A stretch of 64,000 nt of DNA, taken from NCBI RefSeq assembly GCF_040149665.1, contig NZ_JBEFLP010000001.1, positions 2,418,001-2,482,000 of the forward strand, read 5' to 3'. Both the position numbers and the translations under genes were made by a program. Below are positions 29,170 through 39,112 of the stretch, in pieces. Under the pieces are notes generated by a model. The model searched no databases, was not told the DNA's origin, and saw nothing but the letters and a program-made list of their open reading frames with translations. Numbering within the stretch: position 1 is the stretch's first letter; every line of letters starts with the position of its first letter. This stretch comes from Sulfitobacter sp. HNIBRBA3233. Lineage in GTDB: Bacteria; Pseudomonadota; Alphaproteobacteria; Rhodobacterales; Rhodobacteraceae.

Positions 29170-30315
29170 TCAGGTCTGGTTGGCGATTTCGGTCTCGAAC
29201 GCCCAGGCAAGCCAGGGAAGCATCGCTTCGATATCCGAGGTTTCGACTGTTGCACCGCACCAGATGCGCAGGCCCGGAGGGGCATCCCGATAGGCACCGA
29301 TGTCCAATGCGACATCTTCATCGCCAAGCCGCTTTGCGACAGCCTTGGCGAAGGCCGGACCGTCAGCGATGCGATCGTCCGTGAACTTCAGGCAGACCGA
29401 GGTGTTCGACCTCGTCGCCGGATCGACCGCGAGGAAATCCACCCAGTCATGCGCTTCAACGAAGCGGGTGATCGCGGCGGTATTGGCATCTGCCCGGCCG
29501 ATCAGGCCGTTCAGACCACCGACATCCTGCGCCCAATCGAGCGCCAGCAGGTAATCCTCAACGCACATCATGGAGGGCGTGTTGATCGTCTCGCCCACGA
29601 AAATGCCCTCGATCAGCTTTCCGCCCTTGGTCAGGCGGAAAACCTTCGGCAACGGCCAGGCGGGCGTGTAGCTTTCAAGCCTCTCTACAGCGCGGGGGCT
29701 GAGGATCAGCATACCGTGCGCCGCTTCACCGCCCAGAACCTTCTGCCAGCTGTAGGTGGTTACGTCCAAACGGTCCCACGGCAAGTCTACGGCGAAGGCT
29801 GCGGATGTCGCATCGCAGAGCGTCAGGCCCTTGCGGTCTGCGGGAATGTCGAAGGCCGCCGGAACGCGGACACCGGATGTCGTGCCGTTCCAAGTAAAGC
29901 AGACATCATTGTCGAAGTTGACCGAGGCCAGATCGACAATCTCGCCGTAATCCGCGGTCTTTACCGTCGCATCCAGCTTCAGCTGCTTGATCGCATCGGT
30001 GACCCAGCCGGATCCGAAACTTTCCCAGGCCAGCATCTCGACATGGCGTTCGCCTAGCAGGTTCCACATCGCCATTTCATAGGCACCGGTGTCAGAGCCG
30101 GGCACGATGCCGATGCGGTAGTCTTCTGGAATGCCGAGGATCGCGCGCGTCTTTTCGATCGCTTCCTTCAGCTTTGCCTTGCCGGGTGCGGCGCGGTGGC
30201 TGCGTCCCAGAGGTGCGTCGGCAAGCCGGGCAAGATCAAATTTGGGGGGTTTGGCGCAGGGGCCGGAGGAGAAGCGCGGATTTGCCGGCCGCGCGGCCGG
30301 TTGTGCGATAGTCAT
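29170..30315 (-). CDS. serC: phosphoserine aminotransferase (alphaproteobacterial type)
   Basis: A 381-residue PLP enzyme starting [20 protein letters not shown], with [10 protein letters not shown], the [13 protein letters not shown] motif and the PLP-lysine segment [15 protein letters not shown]. It transaminates phosphohydroxypyruvate with glutamate to give phosphoserine, the second step after SerA. The start at 30315 is set by the conserved N-terminus; the frame runs open upstream through serB's opposite strand and is not coding there. It is divergent from serB. Confidence 0.97.
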   Translation of the reverse strand: MTIAQPAARPANPRFSSGPCAKPPKFDLARLADAPLGRSHRAAPGKAKLKEAIEKTRAILGIPEDYRIGIVPGSDTGAYEMAMWNLLGERHVEMLAWESFGSGWVTDAIKQLKLDATVKTADYGEIVDLASVNFDNDVCFTWNGTTSGVRVPAAFDIPADRKGLTLCDATSAAFAVDLPWDRLDVTTYSWQKVLGGEAAHGMLILSPRAVERLESYTPAWPLPKVFRLTKGGKLIEGIFVGETINTPSMMCVEDYLLALDWAQDVGGLNGLIGRADANTAAITRFVEAHDWVDFLAVDPATRSNTSVCLKFTDDRIADGPAFAKAVAKRLGDEDVALDIGAYRDAPPGLRIWCGATVETSDIEAMLPWLAWAFETEIANQT

Positions 30316-30472
30316 TTCTGCTACCCTTTCAGATAAGCGCCCTTCGTTGGGGAAGGGTGTCCCGCGGATGGAGTTAGAACGCTTCCGGCACTGGCACAAG
30401 CGTCTATTCGGGGCTAGAACGCCGTTCGATCGCCTTTTTGCGACCTCCCTGACGCTGATCGGAAACCTGCCC

Positions 30473-31351
30473 ATGTATTTTGCCGTCCTTCTCACCTCGC
30501 CCAAAGCGCCCTCTCTTGAGCGGTCGCTTGTTGATTCGCTGCGCAATGCGTGGGGCGGAGGCGATGCGGACTGGCTCGCTATCGACGAAGCCGCCGAATT
30601 CCCGCTCGACAGGATTCCCGCGAATTTCGAGGAAGTCTGGCAAAGCTGCCAGTCGATGGGTGTCGATGTGGTCATCGTCCCTGCACAGGGGCGGCGAAAG
30701 CGGATGCTGCTGGCGGATATGGACAGCACGATGATCGAACAGGAATGCATCGACGAGCTGGCGGATGAGGCCGGGGTCGGCGCGCATGTCAAAGACATCA
30801 CGGCCCGCGCGATGAACGGCGAAATCGGTTTCGAAGGCGCGCTGCGCGAGCGGGTCGGTCTGCTGAAGGACCTGCCGGTCACCGTGATCGACAAGGTGCT
30901 GAACGAACGGATCACCCTGATGCCCGGCGCGCAGGCGCTTCTGGGGACGATGAAGGCCTCGGGCGCTTTCGCAGCGCTTGTGTCCGGCGGCTTCACCAGC
31001 TTCACCGACCGCATTGCCACCACTCTGGGGTTCGATACCCACCGCGCCAACCGGCTTCTGTCCCATGATGGCGTCCTGACCGGGACGGTGGCCGAACCGA
31101 TCCTCGGTCGCGAAGCCAAGGTCGACGCGCTGGAGCAGTTCACCCGCGATCTGGGCATCACCGACGCCGATGTCATCGCCGTGGGCGACGGCGCGAACGA
31201 TCTGGGGATGCTGACCCGCGCGGGGCTGGGCGTCGCCCTGCACGCCAAGCCTGCGGTCGCCGCACAGTGCAATGTCAGGATCAATCACGGCGATCTGACA
31301 TCGCTTCTCTATGTTCAGGGCTACGCGAAGACTGATTTCATCGCCGGCTGA
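30473..31351 (+). CDS. serB: phosphoserine phosphatase
   Basis: A 292-residue enzyme. The HAD motifs are [20 protein letters not shown] (nucleophile Asp in DMDST), [12 protein letters not shown] and [11 protein letters not shown]. It hydrolyses phosphoserine to serine, the last step of the pathway begun by SerA and SerC on the opposite strand. The start at 30473 ([13 protein letters not shown]) fits the family N-terminus and has GGAAA upstream; the longer open frame reaches into serC and is rejected. The three genes together form a complete serine locus. Confidence 0.96.
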   Translation: MYFAVLLTSPKAPSLERSLVDSLRNAWGGGDADWLAIDEAAEFPLDRIPANFEEVWQSCQSMGVDVVIVPAQGRRKRMLLADMDSTMIEQECIDELADEAGVGAHVKDITARAMNGEIGFEGALRERVGLLKDLPVTVIDKVLNERITLMPGAQALLGTMKASGAFAALVSGGFTSFTDRIATTLGFDTHRANRLLSHDGVLTGTVAEPILGREAKVDALEQFTRDLGITDADVIAVGDGANDLGMLTRAGLGVALHAKPAVAAQCNVRINHGDLTSLLYVQGYAKTDFIAG

Positions 31352-31424
31352 GCGCTGAATTCAGAGCGTCAGGGGCCCCGCGCAAGCGCAGGGCCGCCGC
31401 AACACGTCCGGCAAGAAGGGAAGA

Positions 31425-32405
31425 TCACAGAAGGCCGGCGGCGGGTTTGAGGATACCGGTCTCTGTGCCGCGCCAGTTGCGGATGGGCGCATTGATCCGT
31501 TTCAGCGTGGCAGGGTGGTTTGCATCAAGCGCACCAAGCCGGACAAGAAGGGCCGCAATCGCGGCTTCGGCGGCGCGGGTGGTGCCGCAAGCGGCTTTCA
31601 GCGCGATGCCGATTTTACGTTCGGGCCAGATCGCGATGAAGAATCCCTCCGCACCGGTCTTCAATGCGACCTTGCCACCCGTGGCGCGCATCAGTTCGGT
31701 GCAGGCGCGTCCCTCACCCGCGACCAGTTCGGGATGCAGGCGCATGGCCTGATGCAGTTGCGCCTCGGCGCTGTCTTCGGGTGCGGCAGCAAAGCGCGCC
31801 ATCGCGCGGGCGATACCGTGCAGGCTGGCCGCGGGATTTGGCGCGGAGCAGCCGTCGATACCGAAACCGGGGCTGGTCTCGCCGGTCACATCCTCGAACG
31901 CATCGAGACAGGCGCGCTGAACCGGATGATCGGGATCGACGTATTCCGGCCCCGCCCCCAGATGCCGTGCCAGAGTCAGAAATCCCGCGTGTTTGCCCGA
32001 GCAGTTGTTGTGGATCTGGCACGGGCTCTCACCGGCGCGGATCTGCGCCTCCAGCAGGCCGCGGTCGCGGGTTTCCTGCGCCCCGCAGCGAAAGGCGTCA
32101 TCGCTGAGCCCGAGGTCTTTCATCCACGCGCCGACCTTCTCCACATGGATCGGTGCGCCCTCGTGCGAGGCGCAGGCAAGGGCGAGCTGTTCGGTGCCGA
32201 GCCCGTGGGATTTTGCCGCACCCGACCGCAGAAGGGGCAGCGCCTGGATCATCTTCGACGAACTGCGCGGCAACACGGTGACCGTCGGATCACCCCAGGC
32301 TTCCACGATCTCTCCCTTGGCGTCGCAGATCACGGCGTGGCCTGAATGAACGCTCTCGAGGAATGGTCCGCGCCAGATTTCGGCGAAGGGATGTGGGGCT
32401 GTCAT
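31425..32405 (-). CDS. L-asparaginase, Rhizobium etli AnsA/ReAV type
   Basis: A 326-residue member of the COG4448 asparaginase family, unrelated to the E. coli enzymes. Residues matching the described ReAV catalytic and zinc sites are in place: Ser48 and Lys51 (PRSSSKM), Ser80 (CASHEG), Cys135 and Lys138 (NNCSGKHAG) and Cys186 (IDGCSAPNP). It deamidates asparagine to aspartate and ammonia. The start at 32405 (MTAPHPFAEIWRGP) is chosen over an ATG at 32450. It is divergent from the IalB gene across 193 bases. Confidence 0.92.
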   Translation of the reverse strand: MTAPHPFAEIWRGPFLESVHSGHAVICDAKGEIVEAWGDPTVTVLPRSSSKMIQALPLLRSGAAKSHGLGTEQLALACASHEGAPIHVEKVGAWMKDLGLSDDAFRCGAQETRDRGLLEAQIRAGESPCQIHNNCSGKHAGFLTLARHLGAGPEYVDPDHPVQRACLDAFEDVTGETSPGFGIDGCSAPNPAASLHGIARAMARFAAAPEDSAEAQLHQAMRLHPELVAGEGRACTELMRATGGKVALKTGAEGFFIAIWPERKIGIALKAACGTTRAAEAAIAALLVRLGALDANHPATLKRINAPIRNWRGTETGILKPAAGLL

Positions 32406-32598
32406 GGTAGCTGTCCTTTGAGTCGGTATATATGGGCAAAAACCCGCCAATCAGGGTTTCGTCACTCGCTTCTTTCGCGCTATGGTGCTTGTTGTCGTCA
32501 GAAAGGCAACCCGAGGCGGTGACAAGGGCCAATAACACTGGCCAGCGGTCCGGGAAAATCAGGTTTGAGGCATCACGAACGGCTGGAGAAGTATAAAG

Positions 32599-33129
32599 AT
32601 GGGACTTTTTAAAACGGGTTTGAGTGCTGCTGCGATGACGGTTCTGGTAACCGGCAGCGTCTGGGCGCAGGATCAGAGCACCAATCGCGTTGCGGCGAAA
32701 ACCGATTGGAGCGTCTTTGTCGAGGACAACCCGACAGAGTGCTGGGGCGTTTCGACCCCGAAAGAGTCCGTGAACTCGCGCGATGGTCGTGTGGTCGCGG
32801 TGAACCGGGGGCAAACCCTGTTGATGGTCTTCTACCGTCCCAGCGCCGGGGCCAGTGGTCAGGTTGCGTTTACCGGCGGCTATCCCTTTGCCAGCGGATC
32901 CACCGTTACGGCAGAGATTTCCGGCGAAACCTACCAGATGTTCACCGAAGGCGAATGGGCGTGGCCCGCGACCACATCCGATGATGCCAAGATGATCGCC
33001 GCGATGAAGCGCGGCGCGGATGCCAAGCTGACCGGCGTCTCGAGCCGTGGCACACAGACCGAAGACACGTTTTCCCTGCTGGGCTTTACCGCCGCGGTCG
33101 AAGATGCGGAGAAGCGCTGCGGCGGCTGA
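32599..33129 (+). CDS. invasion-associated locus B (IalB) family protein
   Basis: A 176-residue exported protein with a signal peptide (residues 1-23, ending VWA before QDQST). The mature part, starting with DWSVFVEDNPTECWGVSTP and containing two cysteines (in TECWG and at the EKRCGG terminus), fits the IalB family (COG5342) of small periplasmic proteins found throughout alphaproteobacteria. Despite the name, from Bartonella, its role in free-living marine bacteria is unknown. It is a single gene with its own terminator. Confidence 0.88.
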   Translation: MGLFKTGLSAAAMTVLVTGSVWAQDQSTNRVAAKTDWSVFVEDNPTECWGVSTPKESVNSRDGRVVAVNRGQTLLMVFYRPSAGASGQVAFTGGYPFASGSTVTAEISGETYQMFTEGEWAWPATTSDDAKMIAAMKRGADAKLTGVSSRGTQTEDTFSLLGFTAAVEDAEKRCGG

Positions 33130-33152
33130 TCCCTCACGTCATTCTTCAAGCG

Positions 33153-33180
33153 GCCCTGCCTCTAACGGCGGGGCTGTTTT
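33153..33180 (+). terminator. terminator of the IalB gene
   Basis: GCCCTGCC (33153-33160) pairs with GGCGGGGC (33167-33174, one wobble) around a six-base loop, followed by TGTTTT. It is 23 bases after the stop codon. Confidence 0.85.
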
Positions 33181-33234
33181 CATTTCGGGGACCGAGCCCC
33201 TATATACGCAGCAGCAATCAGAGGAATCGATCCT

Positions 33235-34422
33235 ATGTCCGCTCCGCAAGCCCCGATTACACAGGATGTTCACACCATCCCACGCAAACTGCCCGATGGT
33301 CCGCAGAACCTTGTCGGTCTGACCCGCGATGCCATGCGTGATGCGCTGATCGCGATCGGTACGCCCGAGAAGCAGGCGAAGATGCGTGTGGGGCAGATCT
33401 GGCAGTGGATCTACCAGTGGGGCGTGCGCGATTTTGATGCGATGACCAATCTGTCCAAGGCATTCCGCGCGCAACTTGCCGAGCATTTCGTGGTTGCGGT
33501 GCCGGAGGTCGTTTCGCGGCTGATCAGCGAGGACGGAACCCGCAAGTACCTTGTGCGCATCGCGGGCGGTCACGAGGTCGAGGTTGTCTATATCCCCGAA
33601 GAAGACCGCGGCACGCTTTGCGTGTCCAGTCAGGTCGGCTGCACCCTGACCTGTTCGTTCTGCCATACCGGCACCCAGAAGCTGGTGCGCAACCTGACTG
33701 CCGGAGAGATCATCGGCCAGGTGATGGTAGCGCGGGACGATCTGGACGAATGGCCCCAGACCGGCACGCGCACCTACGAGGCGCGGCGCCTGTCGAACAT
33801 CGTGCTGATGGGCATGGGCGAGCCGCTTTATAATTTCGAGAATGTGCGCGATGCGATGAAGATCGCGATGGACCCCGAAGGCATCCAGTTGAGCCGCCGG
33901 CGGATCACCCTGTCGACCTCTGGCGTGGTGCCCGAAATCGCCCGCACCGCGCAGGAAATCGGCTGCCAGCTTGCGGTGTCTTTCCATGCCACCACCGATG
34001 AGGTGCGCAACCAGCTCGTGCCGATCAACAAGCGCTGGAACATCGAAACATTGCTGGATGCGCTGCGTGAATATCCCAAGGTGTCGAACTCCGAGCGGAT
34101 CACCTTCGAATACGTGATGCTCGACGGGATCAACGACAGTGACGCGGATGCGCACCGGTTGATGAAGCTGATCGAAGGCATCCCCGCAAAGATCAACCTG
34201 ATCCCGTTCAACGAATGGCCGGGTGCGCCTTACAAGCGGTCGTCGAACAACCGGATTCGCGCGTTTGCGGACATTGTGCACAACGCTGGGTATGCTTCGC
34301 CGGTGCGCAAGCCGCGTGGCGAGGATATCATGGCCGCCTGCGGCCAGCTGAAATCCGAAACGGAACGGGTTCGCAAATCACGCAAGCAGATCGAGGCCGA
34401 GGCAGGCGTTTCACGCGGCTGA
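33235..34422 (+). CDS. rlmN: 23S rRNA (adenine2503-C2)-methyltransferase, radical SAM
   Basis: A 395-residue RlmN. The radical-SAM cluster cysteines are Cys136, Cys140 and Cys143 ([12 protein letters not shown]), with [14 protein letters not shown] and the C-terminal [15 protein letters not shown] carrying the catalytic cysteine. It methylates A2503 of 23S rRNA and A37 of some tRNAs, improving translation fidelity. The start follows AGAGGAATCGATCCT (about 33220-33234). It is followed after 58 bases by ktrA, with a hairpin over the ktrA ribosome site. Confidence 0.97.
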   Translation: MSAPQAPITQDVHTIPRKLPDGPQNLVGLTRDAMRDALIAIGTPEKQAKMRVGQIWQWIYQWGVRDFDAMTNLSKAFRAQLAEHFVVAVPEVVSRLISEDGTRKYLVRIAGGHEVEVVYIPEEDRGTLCVSSQVGCTLTCSFCHTGTQKLVRNLTAGEIIGQVMVARDDLDEWPQTGTRTYEARRLSNIVLMGMGEPLYNFENVRDAMKIAMDPEGIQLSRRRITLSTSGVVPEIARTAQEIGCQLAVSFHATTDEVRNQLVPINKRWNIETLLDALREYPKVSNSERITFEYVMLDGINDSDADAHRLMKLIEGIPAKINLIPFNEWPGAPYKRSSNNRIRAFADIVHNAGYASPVRKPRGEDIMAACGQLKSETERVRKSRKQIEAEAGVSRG

Positions 34423-34456
34423 ACGGCCCCCCTTGCAAAACGGCGGTTTCGCGTCA

Positions 34457-34474
34457 TCTCCTTCCGAAAGGAGG
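34457..34474 (+). promoter_or_regulatory. hairpin sequestering the ktrA Shine-Dalgarno
   Basis: CTCCTT (34458-34463) pairs perfectly with AAGGAG (34468-34473) around a CCGA tetraloop, with a T-G wobble closing the stem. The 3' arm is the ktrA ribosome-binding site itself (AAAGGAGG, 34467-34474), six bases before the ATG. The site is unusually strong and is fully base-paired when the hairpin forms. Confidence 0.6.
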
Positions 34475-34480
34475 CCCGCT

Positions 34481-35140
34481 ATGGCGTCTAAACACTCCTC
34501 GTTTGTTGTGATCGGTCTGGGTGCTTTCGGCAGTACTGTGGCGCATGACCTGTCGCGCTTTGGCCATCACGTCACGGGAATAGATATTTCCGAACGCGCC
34601 GTTTCCGGCATCGCGGACAAGATCGACCGCACCATGATCCTCGATGCGCGCGACGATCAGGCCCTGCGCGAAGCAGGCATCGACATCTGCGATGTCGGTG
34701 TCGTCGCAATCGCCGACGATATCGAGGCGAGCATCCTTGCGACCATTACCCTCAAGACATTGGGCATCGGCAAGATCTGGGCAAAAGCGGCATCGAAAAA
34801 CCACCACCGCATCCTGTCGCGACTGGGGGTGGATCGTGTCGTCTATCCCGAAAAGGAAGTCGGCCAGCACATCGCGCAGATGCTGCACAACCCGATGGTG
34901 CGCGACTATGTCAGCCTCGGCAACGGGCAGCATGTCGTGAACTTCAGGGTGCCCGAAAAGCTTCAGGATTGCACGCTTTCGGAACTGAGCTACGGCAAGC
35001 ACGACCTGCGCTGTATCGGCGTGCTGCGCGGGACAAAGTTTCTGGGCCACGAAGGATCGGGGATCACGCTCGAGGAGGACGACCTTTTGCTGCTGCTCGG
35101 TGAGCGGGACGATCTGCGTGACTTTACCGGCAGCCTTTGA
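34481..35140 (+). CDS. ktrA: potassium channel regulatory subunit KtrA/TrkA-type (RCK)
   Basis: A 219-residue single-RCK protein: Rossmann domain with FVVIGLGAFGSTVAHDLSRFGHHVTGID, then a TrkA-C ligand-binding domain (about 135-215). One RCK unit of this length is typical of KtrA; TrkA has two. It binds nucleotides and gates the KtrB channel at the membrane. The start at 34481 (MASKHSSFVV) is set by the strong AAAGGAGG site; a frame start at 34433 is rejected. The stop overlaps the ktrB ATG by one base. Confidence 0.93.
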   Translation: MASKHSSFVVIGLGAFGSTVAHDLSRFGHHVTGIDISERAVSGIADKIDRTMILDARDDQALREAGIDICDVGVVAIADDIEASILATITLKTLGIGKIWAKAASKNHHRILSRLGVDRVVYPEKEVGQHIAQMLHNPMVRDYVSLGNGQHVVNFRVPEKLQDCTLSELSYGKHDLRCIGVLRGTKFLGHEGSGITLEEDDLLLLLGERDDLRDFTGSL

Positions 35141-36483
35141 TGGTGCGTAGGACGTTTCAGCTGTCACTGGCCCGCAAAAGGGTCAGCCCTCCGGCGATTC
35201 TTGCCATCTTGTACGCGCTTTTCATCTTTTTCGGCGCGCTGCTTTTGTTGATGCCTTTCAGCAATACCGGCGGTCTGTCCTTCAGCGACACATTGTTTAC
35301 ATCGGCATCCGCCGTGACGGTGACCGGCCTGATCGTCGTCGATACCGGCAGCCAGTACACCTTGGTCGGGCAGATCATCATCACGGTCCTCATTCAGTTG
35401 GGCGGTCTGGGGCTGATGACCTTTGCCGCGCTGCTGCTGTCGATGCTGGGGATGCGGATCGGGATGCCTCAGCGGCTGGTTCTGAGCGACGAGTTGGGCC
35501 AGACATCCCTCAGCGATCTTCTCGCGCTGGTGCGTATTGTGGCCTTCGTCGCTTTCGGGGTCGAGGCGGTGGGGACCGCGCTGCTGATGTTCGTCTTCGT
35601 GCCCGAATTCGGCTGGGCACAGGGGTTCTGGCAGGCGTTGTTCCACACGATCTCGGCGTTCAACAACGCGGGATTCTCGTTATTTTCCGATAGCCTGACA
35701 CGGTATGTCGACGATCCTGTCGTCAACATCACCATTACCGCGCTGTTCATTCTGGGCGGCTTGGGATTCGTGGTGCTGGCGGATCTCAACGAACGGCGTG
35801 GCTGGAAGCATTTGACCCTGCACAGCAAGCTGATGCTGGTGGGCAGCCTGTGTTTGATCCTCTGGGCCTTCGTGACTTTCGCGGCGATGGAGTGGAACAA
35901 CCCCGGCACGCTTGGCGCACTGCACGGCACCGGCGCGCGGCTTTGGGCGTCGTGGTTTCAGGCGGTCACACCGCGCACGGCGGGTTTCAACACGCTGGAC
36001 TACGCGCAGATGCATGACAGTACCACGCTGGTGACGATCCTTCTGATGCTGGTGGGGGGTGGCCCTTCCTCGACCGCCGGAGGGATCAAGGTGACCACCC
36101 TGATCGTTCTGATCCTCGCGACGATTGCCTTCTTCCGGCGCAGCGAGAAGCTGCACGTTTTCGGACGCAGTCTGGGGATCGAGGAAATCTCAAAGGTGCT
36201 GGCGCTGACCGCGCTCAGCCTGTTTCTGGTCGCGATGGGGCTTTTCCTGATCCTGTTGACCTGGCGCGGTGATTTTCTGGATCTGCTGTTCGAGGTCTGT
36301 TCGGCCTTCGGAACCGTGGGCCTTTCGCGTGGCGCCACCGGTGATCTGGATACGCTGGGACGCGTGGTTATCGTTCTGCTGATGTTCGCCGGGCGGCTTG
36401 GCCCCCTGACGCTGGGCTTCTTTCTGGCAACGCGGTCCATATCGCGAATCAACTATCCGAAGGGCAAAATCTTTCTCGGGTAG
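35140..36483 (+). CDS. ktrB: potassium uptake channel KtrB/TrkH family
   Basis: A 447-residue integral membrane protein of the TrkH/KtrB/HKT superfamily, with repeated membrane-pore-membrane units; pore-loop glycine regions are seen at SAVTVTGLIVVDTG, SAFNNAGFSLFSD, TPRTAGFNTLDY and SAFGTVGLSRGATG, one per repeat. It takes up potassium (often with sodium coupling) under control of the RCK protein encoded just upstream. The ATG at 35140 shares its A with the ktrA stop; a TTG at 35137 is a weaker alternative. Together they form a complete KtrAB system. Confidence 0.94.
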   Translation: MVRRTFQLSLARKRVSPPAILAILYALFIFFGALLLLMPFSNTGGLSFSDTLFTSASAVTVTGLIVVDTGSQYTLVGQIIITVLIQLGGLGLMTFAALLLSMLGMRIGMPQRLVLSDELGQTSLSDLLALVRIVAFVAFGVEAVGTALLMFVFVPEFGWAQGFWQALFHTISAFNNAGFSLFSDSLTRYVDDPVVNITITALFILGGLGFVVLADLNERRGWKHLTLHSKLMLVGSLCLILWAFVTFAAMEWNNPGTLGALHGTGARLWASWFQAVTPRTAGFNTLDYAQMHDSTTLVTILLMLVGGGPSSTAGGIKVTTLIVLILATIAFFRRSEKLHVFGRSLGIEEISKVLALTALSLFLVAMGLFLILLTWRGDFLDLLFEVCSAFGTVGLSRGATGDLDTLGRVVIVLLMFAGRLGPLTLGFFLATRSISRINYPKGKIFLG

Positions 36484-36648
36484 GCGGATCACAACCGGGG
36501 CGCGAATTTCCGGCGTTTCCCGCGCCGAAACTATGATCGCTCAACCGTTGAGGATTCAAATACCTCTGTTCCGCCACAATCGTTGCCGAATCCTGCCATT
36601 CTGCCTGTCCAGACTGTTTCTCAAGATGGTTCAATAAGGAGAGAGACG

Positions 36649-36864
36649 ATGTCTGTTATTATTCACAACGATGCGTTTGTTACCCGCGACATCATGAATA
36701 TCGTCACGCGTGAACGCGAGATTGCCCTGTCCACGCGCGAGTGGAAACACCGGCTGGCCGGTTACGGCTACAACATCCGGGATACGGACGACGGGCAGCA
36801 CGTGCTGGAAACACTGCCGCATCACGTGCCCCTGTGCGTCCTGCCCGACGAGATGTTTGCCTGA
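36649..36864 (+). CDS. small protein of unknown function (71 aa)
   Basis: A 71-residue protein, MSVIIHNDAFVTRDIMNIVT at its start, containing a basic middle (REWKHRLAGYGYNIRD) and a C-terminus with HHVPLCVLPDEMFA. The start at 36649 has a strong AAGGAGAG site (36636-36643), so it is likely expressed, whereas the longer frame from 36583 has none. No family recognised; no signal peptide or membrane helix. A 165-base gap upstream probably holds its promoter. It converges on the LOG gene with only seven bases between stops. Confidence 0.7.
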   Translation: MSVIIHNDAFVTRDIMNIVTREREIALSTREWKHRLAGYGYNIRDTDDGQHVLETLPHHVPLCVLPDEMFA

Positions 36865-36871
36865 CCAGCGC

Positions 36872-37714
36872 TTAGCGGCCGGGCACGGAGGTTCGCGCGG
36901 GCTGCTCGTTCCAGGTCTCGATGACCTCGACGGCTTCTGTTGCGGTTTCGACGAAACGGAAGAGATCCAGATCCTCGTCGGAAATTGTGCCGGCTTCGGC
37001 CAGCGCGTCCCAGTTGATGATCCGCTCCCAGAAGGCGCGGCCGAACAACAGGAACGGCACCCGCTGCATGCGGCCTGTCTGTATCAGGGTCAGCGCCTCG
37101 AACAGTTCGTCCATGGTGCCGAACCCGCCCGGGAAGACGCAGATCGCCTTGGCGCGCATCAGGAAATGCATTTTGCGGATCGCGAAATAGTGGAAGTTGA
37201 AACACAGATCCGGTGTGACGTATTCATTCGGCGCCTGTTCGAACGGCAGCACGATGTTCAGACCGATGGAGACGCCGCCGGCGTCCACAGCGCCTCGGTT
37301 GCCTGCCTCCATCACGCCCGGCCCGCCGCCGGTCACGATAACGTCCTCGCGTCCGGCGCTTTCATTTGATTTGAGCGTCATCAGCCGCGCGAATTCACGC
37401 GCCTCGTCGTAGAAATGGGACAGGTCGGCCAGTGTTTTGGTCCGGGCCTTGTCCTTGTCCGCCGGTTTCGGGATCCGCGCGCCGCCGAACAGGACGATGG
37501 TCGAGCTCACACCGTATTCGTCCAGCATCATTTCCGGCTTCAGCAGTTCGAGTTGCAGGCGCACGGGACGCAATTCTTCGCGACAAAGAAAATCCTTGTC
37601 GGCAAAGGCCAGGCGGTAGGCGGGCGATTGCGTTTGTGGCGTAACGGGCACGCCGTCTGCGGCGTTGCGGTCACTGTGCGCGTCGCGCAGGGGGTGGCGG
37701 TGCTTCTGGTTCAT
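36872..37714 (-). CDS. LOG family protein (TIGR00730-type Rossmann fold)
   Basis: A 280-residue protein with the two LOG hallmarks: [18 protein letters not shown] and [14 protein letters not shown] (PGGxGTxxE). LOG proteins are phosphoribohydrolases that release the base from nucleoside monophosphates, including cytokinin ribotides; in most bacteria they serve nucleotide salvage or are uncharacterised. It has an N-terminal extension of about 80 residues before the core, as in the longer subclass. The start at 37714 ([13 protein letters not shown]) is used instead of an upstream frame start at 37789. It is divergent from dapD. Confidence 0.9.
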   Translation of the reverse strand: MNQKHRHPLRDAHSDRNAADGVPVTPQTQSPAYRLAFADKDFLCREELRPVRLQLELLKPEMMLDEYGVSSTIVLFGGARIPKPADKDKARTKTLADLSHFYDEAREFARLMTLKSNESAGREDVIVTGGGPGVMEAGNRGAVDAGGVSIGLNIVLPFEQAPNEYVTPDLCFNFHYFAIRKMHFLMRAKAICVFPGGFGTMDELFEALTLIQTGRMQRVPFLLFGRAFWERIINWDALAEAGTISDEDLDLFRFVETATEAVEVIETWNEQPARTSVPGR

Positions 37715-37873
37715 CAGGGTCTCCGGGAAAGGCTGCCGTTTTTTGGCACCTTGCACATCTTTTGCGATGCTGACCACGGGCGAATGCACCGGCGGGCGTG
37801 CTCCAGATTGCGCGTGGGGGCTGGCGCGCGTATAGCGCTACCCAACCATTATCTTGATGAGGAAGATCCGACC

Positions 37874-38701
37874 ATGTCCAATGCACAGCTTGAGACCGCA
37901 ATCGAAGCCGCGTGGGATGACCGCGATAGCATTACATCCGCAACCGGCGGCGAAACCCGCGAGGCTATCGAGGCCACGCTGAACGCCCTCGACAGTGGCA
38001 AGCTGCGCGTGGCCGAACGGGGCGAGGACAGCACATGGCACGTCAACCAGTGGGCCAAGAAAGCGGTTCTGCTGGGCTTCCGCATCAAGGACATGGCACC
38101 GCAGTCCGGTGGCCCGCAGGGCAGCAGCTGGTGGGACAAGGTCGACAGCAAGTTCCTGGGCTGGGGCGAGACGGATTGGAAAGACGCCGGTTTCCGTGCC
38201 GTTCCCAACTGCGTTGTGCGCAAGTCCGCCTATATCGCGCCCGGTGTGGTGCTGATGCCGTCTTTTGTGAACCTAGGTGCCTACGTCGACGAAGGCACCA
38301 TGGTCGATACATGGGCAACCGTGGGCTCCTGCGCGCAGATCGGCAAGAATGTGCACCTGTCGGGCGGCGTAGGCATCGGCGGTGTGCTTGAGCCGATGCA
38401 GGCAGGGCCGACCATCATCGAGGACAACTGTTTCATCGGTGCGCGCTCGGAAGTTGTCGAAGGCTGCATCATCCGTGAAGGGTCCGTTCTGGGCATGGGT
38501 GTTTTCATCGGCCAGTCGACCAAGATCGTGGATCGCGAAACCGGCGAGATCATGTATGGCGAGGTGCCCGCAGGTTCGGTCGTGGTTGCCGGCACGATGC
38601 CGTCCAAGAACAACGTGAGCCTCTACTGCGCCGTCATCGTCAAGCGGGTGGACGAGCGGACCCGCTCGAAGACCTCGATCAACGAGCTGCTGCGCACCTG
38701 A
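37874..38701 (+). CDS. dapD: tetrahydrodipicolinate N-succinyltransferase
   Basis: A 275-residue left-handed beta-helix (hexapeptide repeat) enzyme, with the DapD-specific segments [42 protein letters not shown] and [20 protein letters not shown]. It uses succinyl-CoA to succinylate tetrahydrodipicolinate in the meso-diaminopimelate and lysine pathway; DapE, the next step but one, is encoded 4 kb downstream. The start at 37874 ([14 protein letters not shown]) is the conserved N-terminus; the frame is open upstream but noncoding. Confidence 0.98.
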   Translation: MSNAQLETAIEAAWDDRDSITSATGGETREAIEATLNALDSGKLRVAERGEDSTWHVNQWAKKAVLLGFRIKDMAPQSGGPQGSSWWDKVDSKFLGWGETDWKDAGFRAVPNCVVRKSAYIAPGVVLMPSFVNLGAYVDEGTMVDTWATVGSCAQIGKNVHLSGGVGIGGVLEPMQAGPTIIEDNCFIGARSEVVEGCIIREGSVLGMGVFIGQSTKIVDRETGEIMYGEVPAGSVVVAGTMPSKNNVSLYCAVIVKRVDERTRSKTSINELLRT

Positions 38702-38705
38702 TCGG

Positions 38706-39056
38706 ATGCGTCGGGCGCTATACGCGATACTTGTAGCCATTCCCGGGGCGGTTTTCGCCTCGGGTCCATATGACGGGCTTTACCGTCCGCAGGGCGCGCC
38801 CGACTGGGATTGCCGATCCATCGGGCAGCCCTCCGGTGCCATTGCCATCGCGAACGGATCGCTGATTGCCGTGGAGAGCAGGTGCAGCCTGCGCGACCCC
38901 AAACCGGTCCGGGGGATGACCGCGACGCTGTTCGATATGGTCTGCGACGGCAAGGTCGGACATTGGGAGGAACGTGTTATGATCCTCGACACCCCCGACG
39001 GCATCGCGATGATTCGTGGAAAAGGACCGATTGCGCTTCTTTCCAGTTGCCGCTGA
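38706..39056 (+). CDS. secreted protein of unknown function (116 aa)
   Basis: A 116-residue protein with a signal peptide (residues 1-18, ending VFA before SGPYDGLYRP). Mature part is about 98 residues with four cysteines (in WDCRSIG, SRCSLRD, MVCDGK and SSCR), consistent with two disulfides in the periplasm. I do not recognise a family. It starts four bases after dapD and is almost certainly co-transcribed with it. A small membrane protein gene follows after 56 bases. Confidence 0.78.
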   Translation: MRRALYAILVAIPGAVFASGPYDGLYRPQGAPDWDCRSIGQPSGAIAIANGSLIAVESRCSLRDPKPVRGMTATLFDMVCDGKVGHWEERVMILDTPDGIAMIRGKGPIALLSSCR

Positions 39057-39112
39057 CGGAACTGCGGGGTCGGTGGCCGCGTTGGGCCGCCAGACATCAA
39101 AAGGAGATGACC

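Noticed and set aside
30316-31284. N-terminal extension of the serC frame to 704 residues
   Set aside because: The added part is antisense to serB; the serC family N-terminus and start codon are at 30315.
36499-36526. GGCGCG/CGCGCC repeat after ktrB as a terminator
   Set aside because: Six-pair arms with a 16-base loop and no T run; too weak to call.
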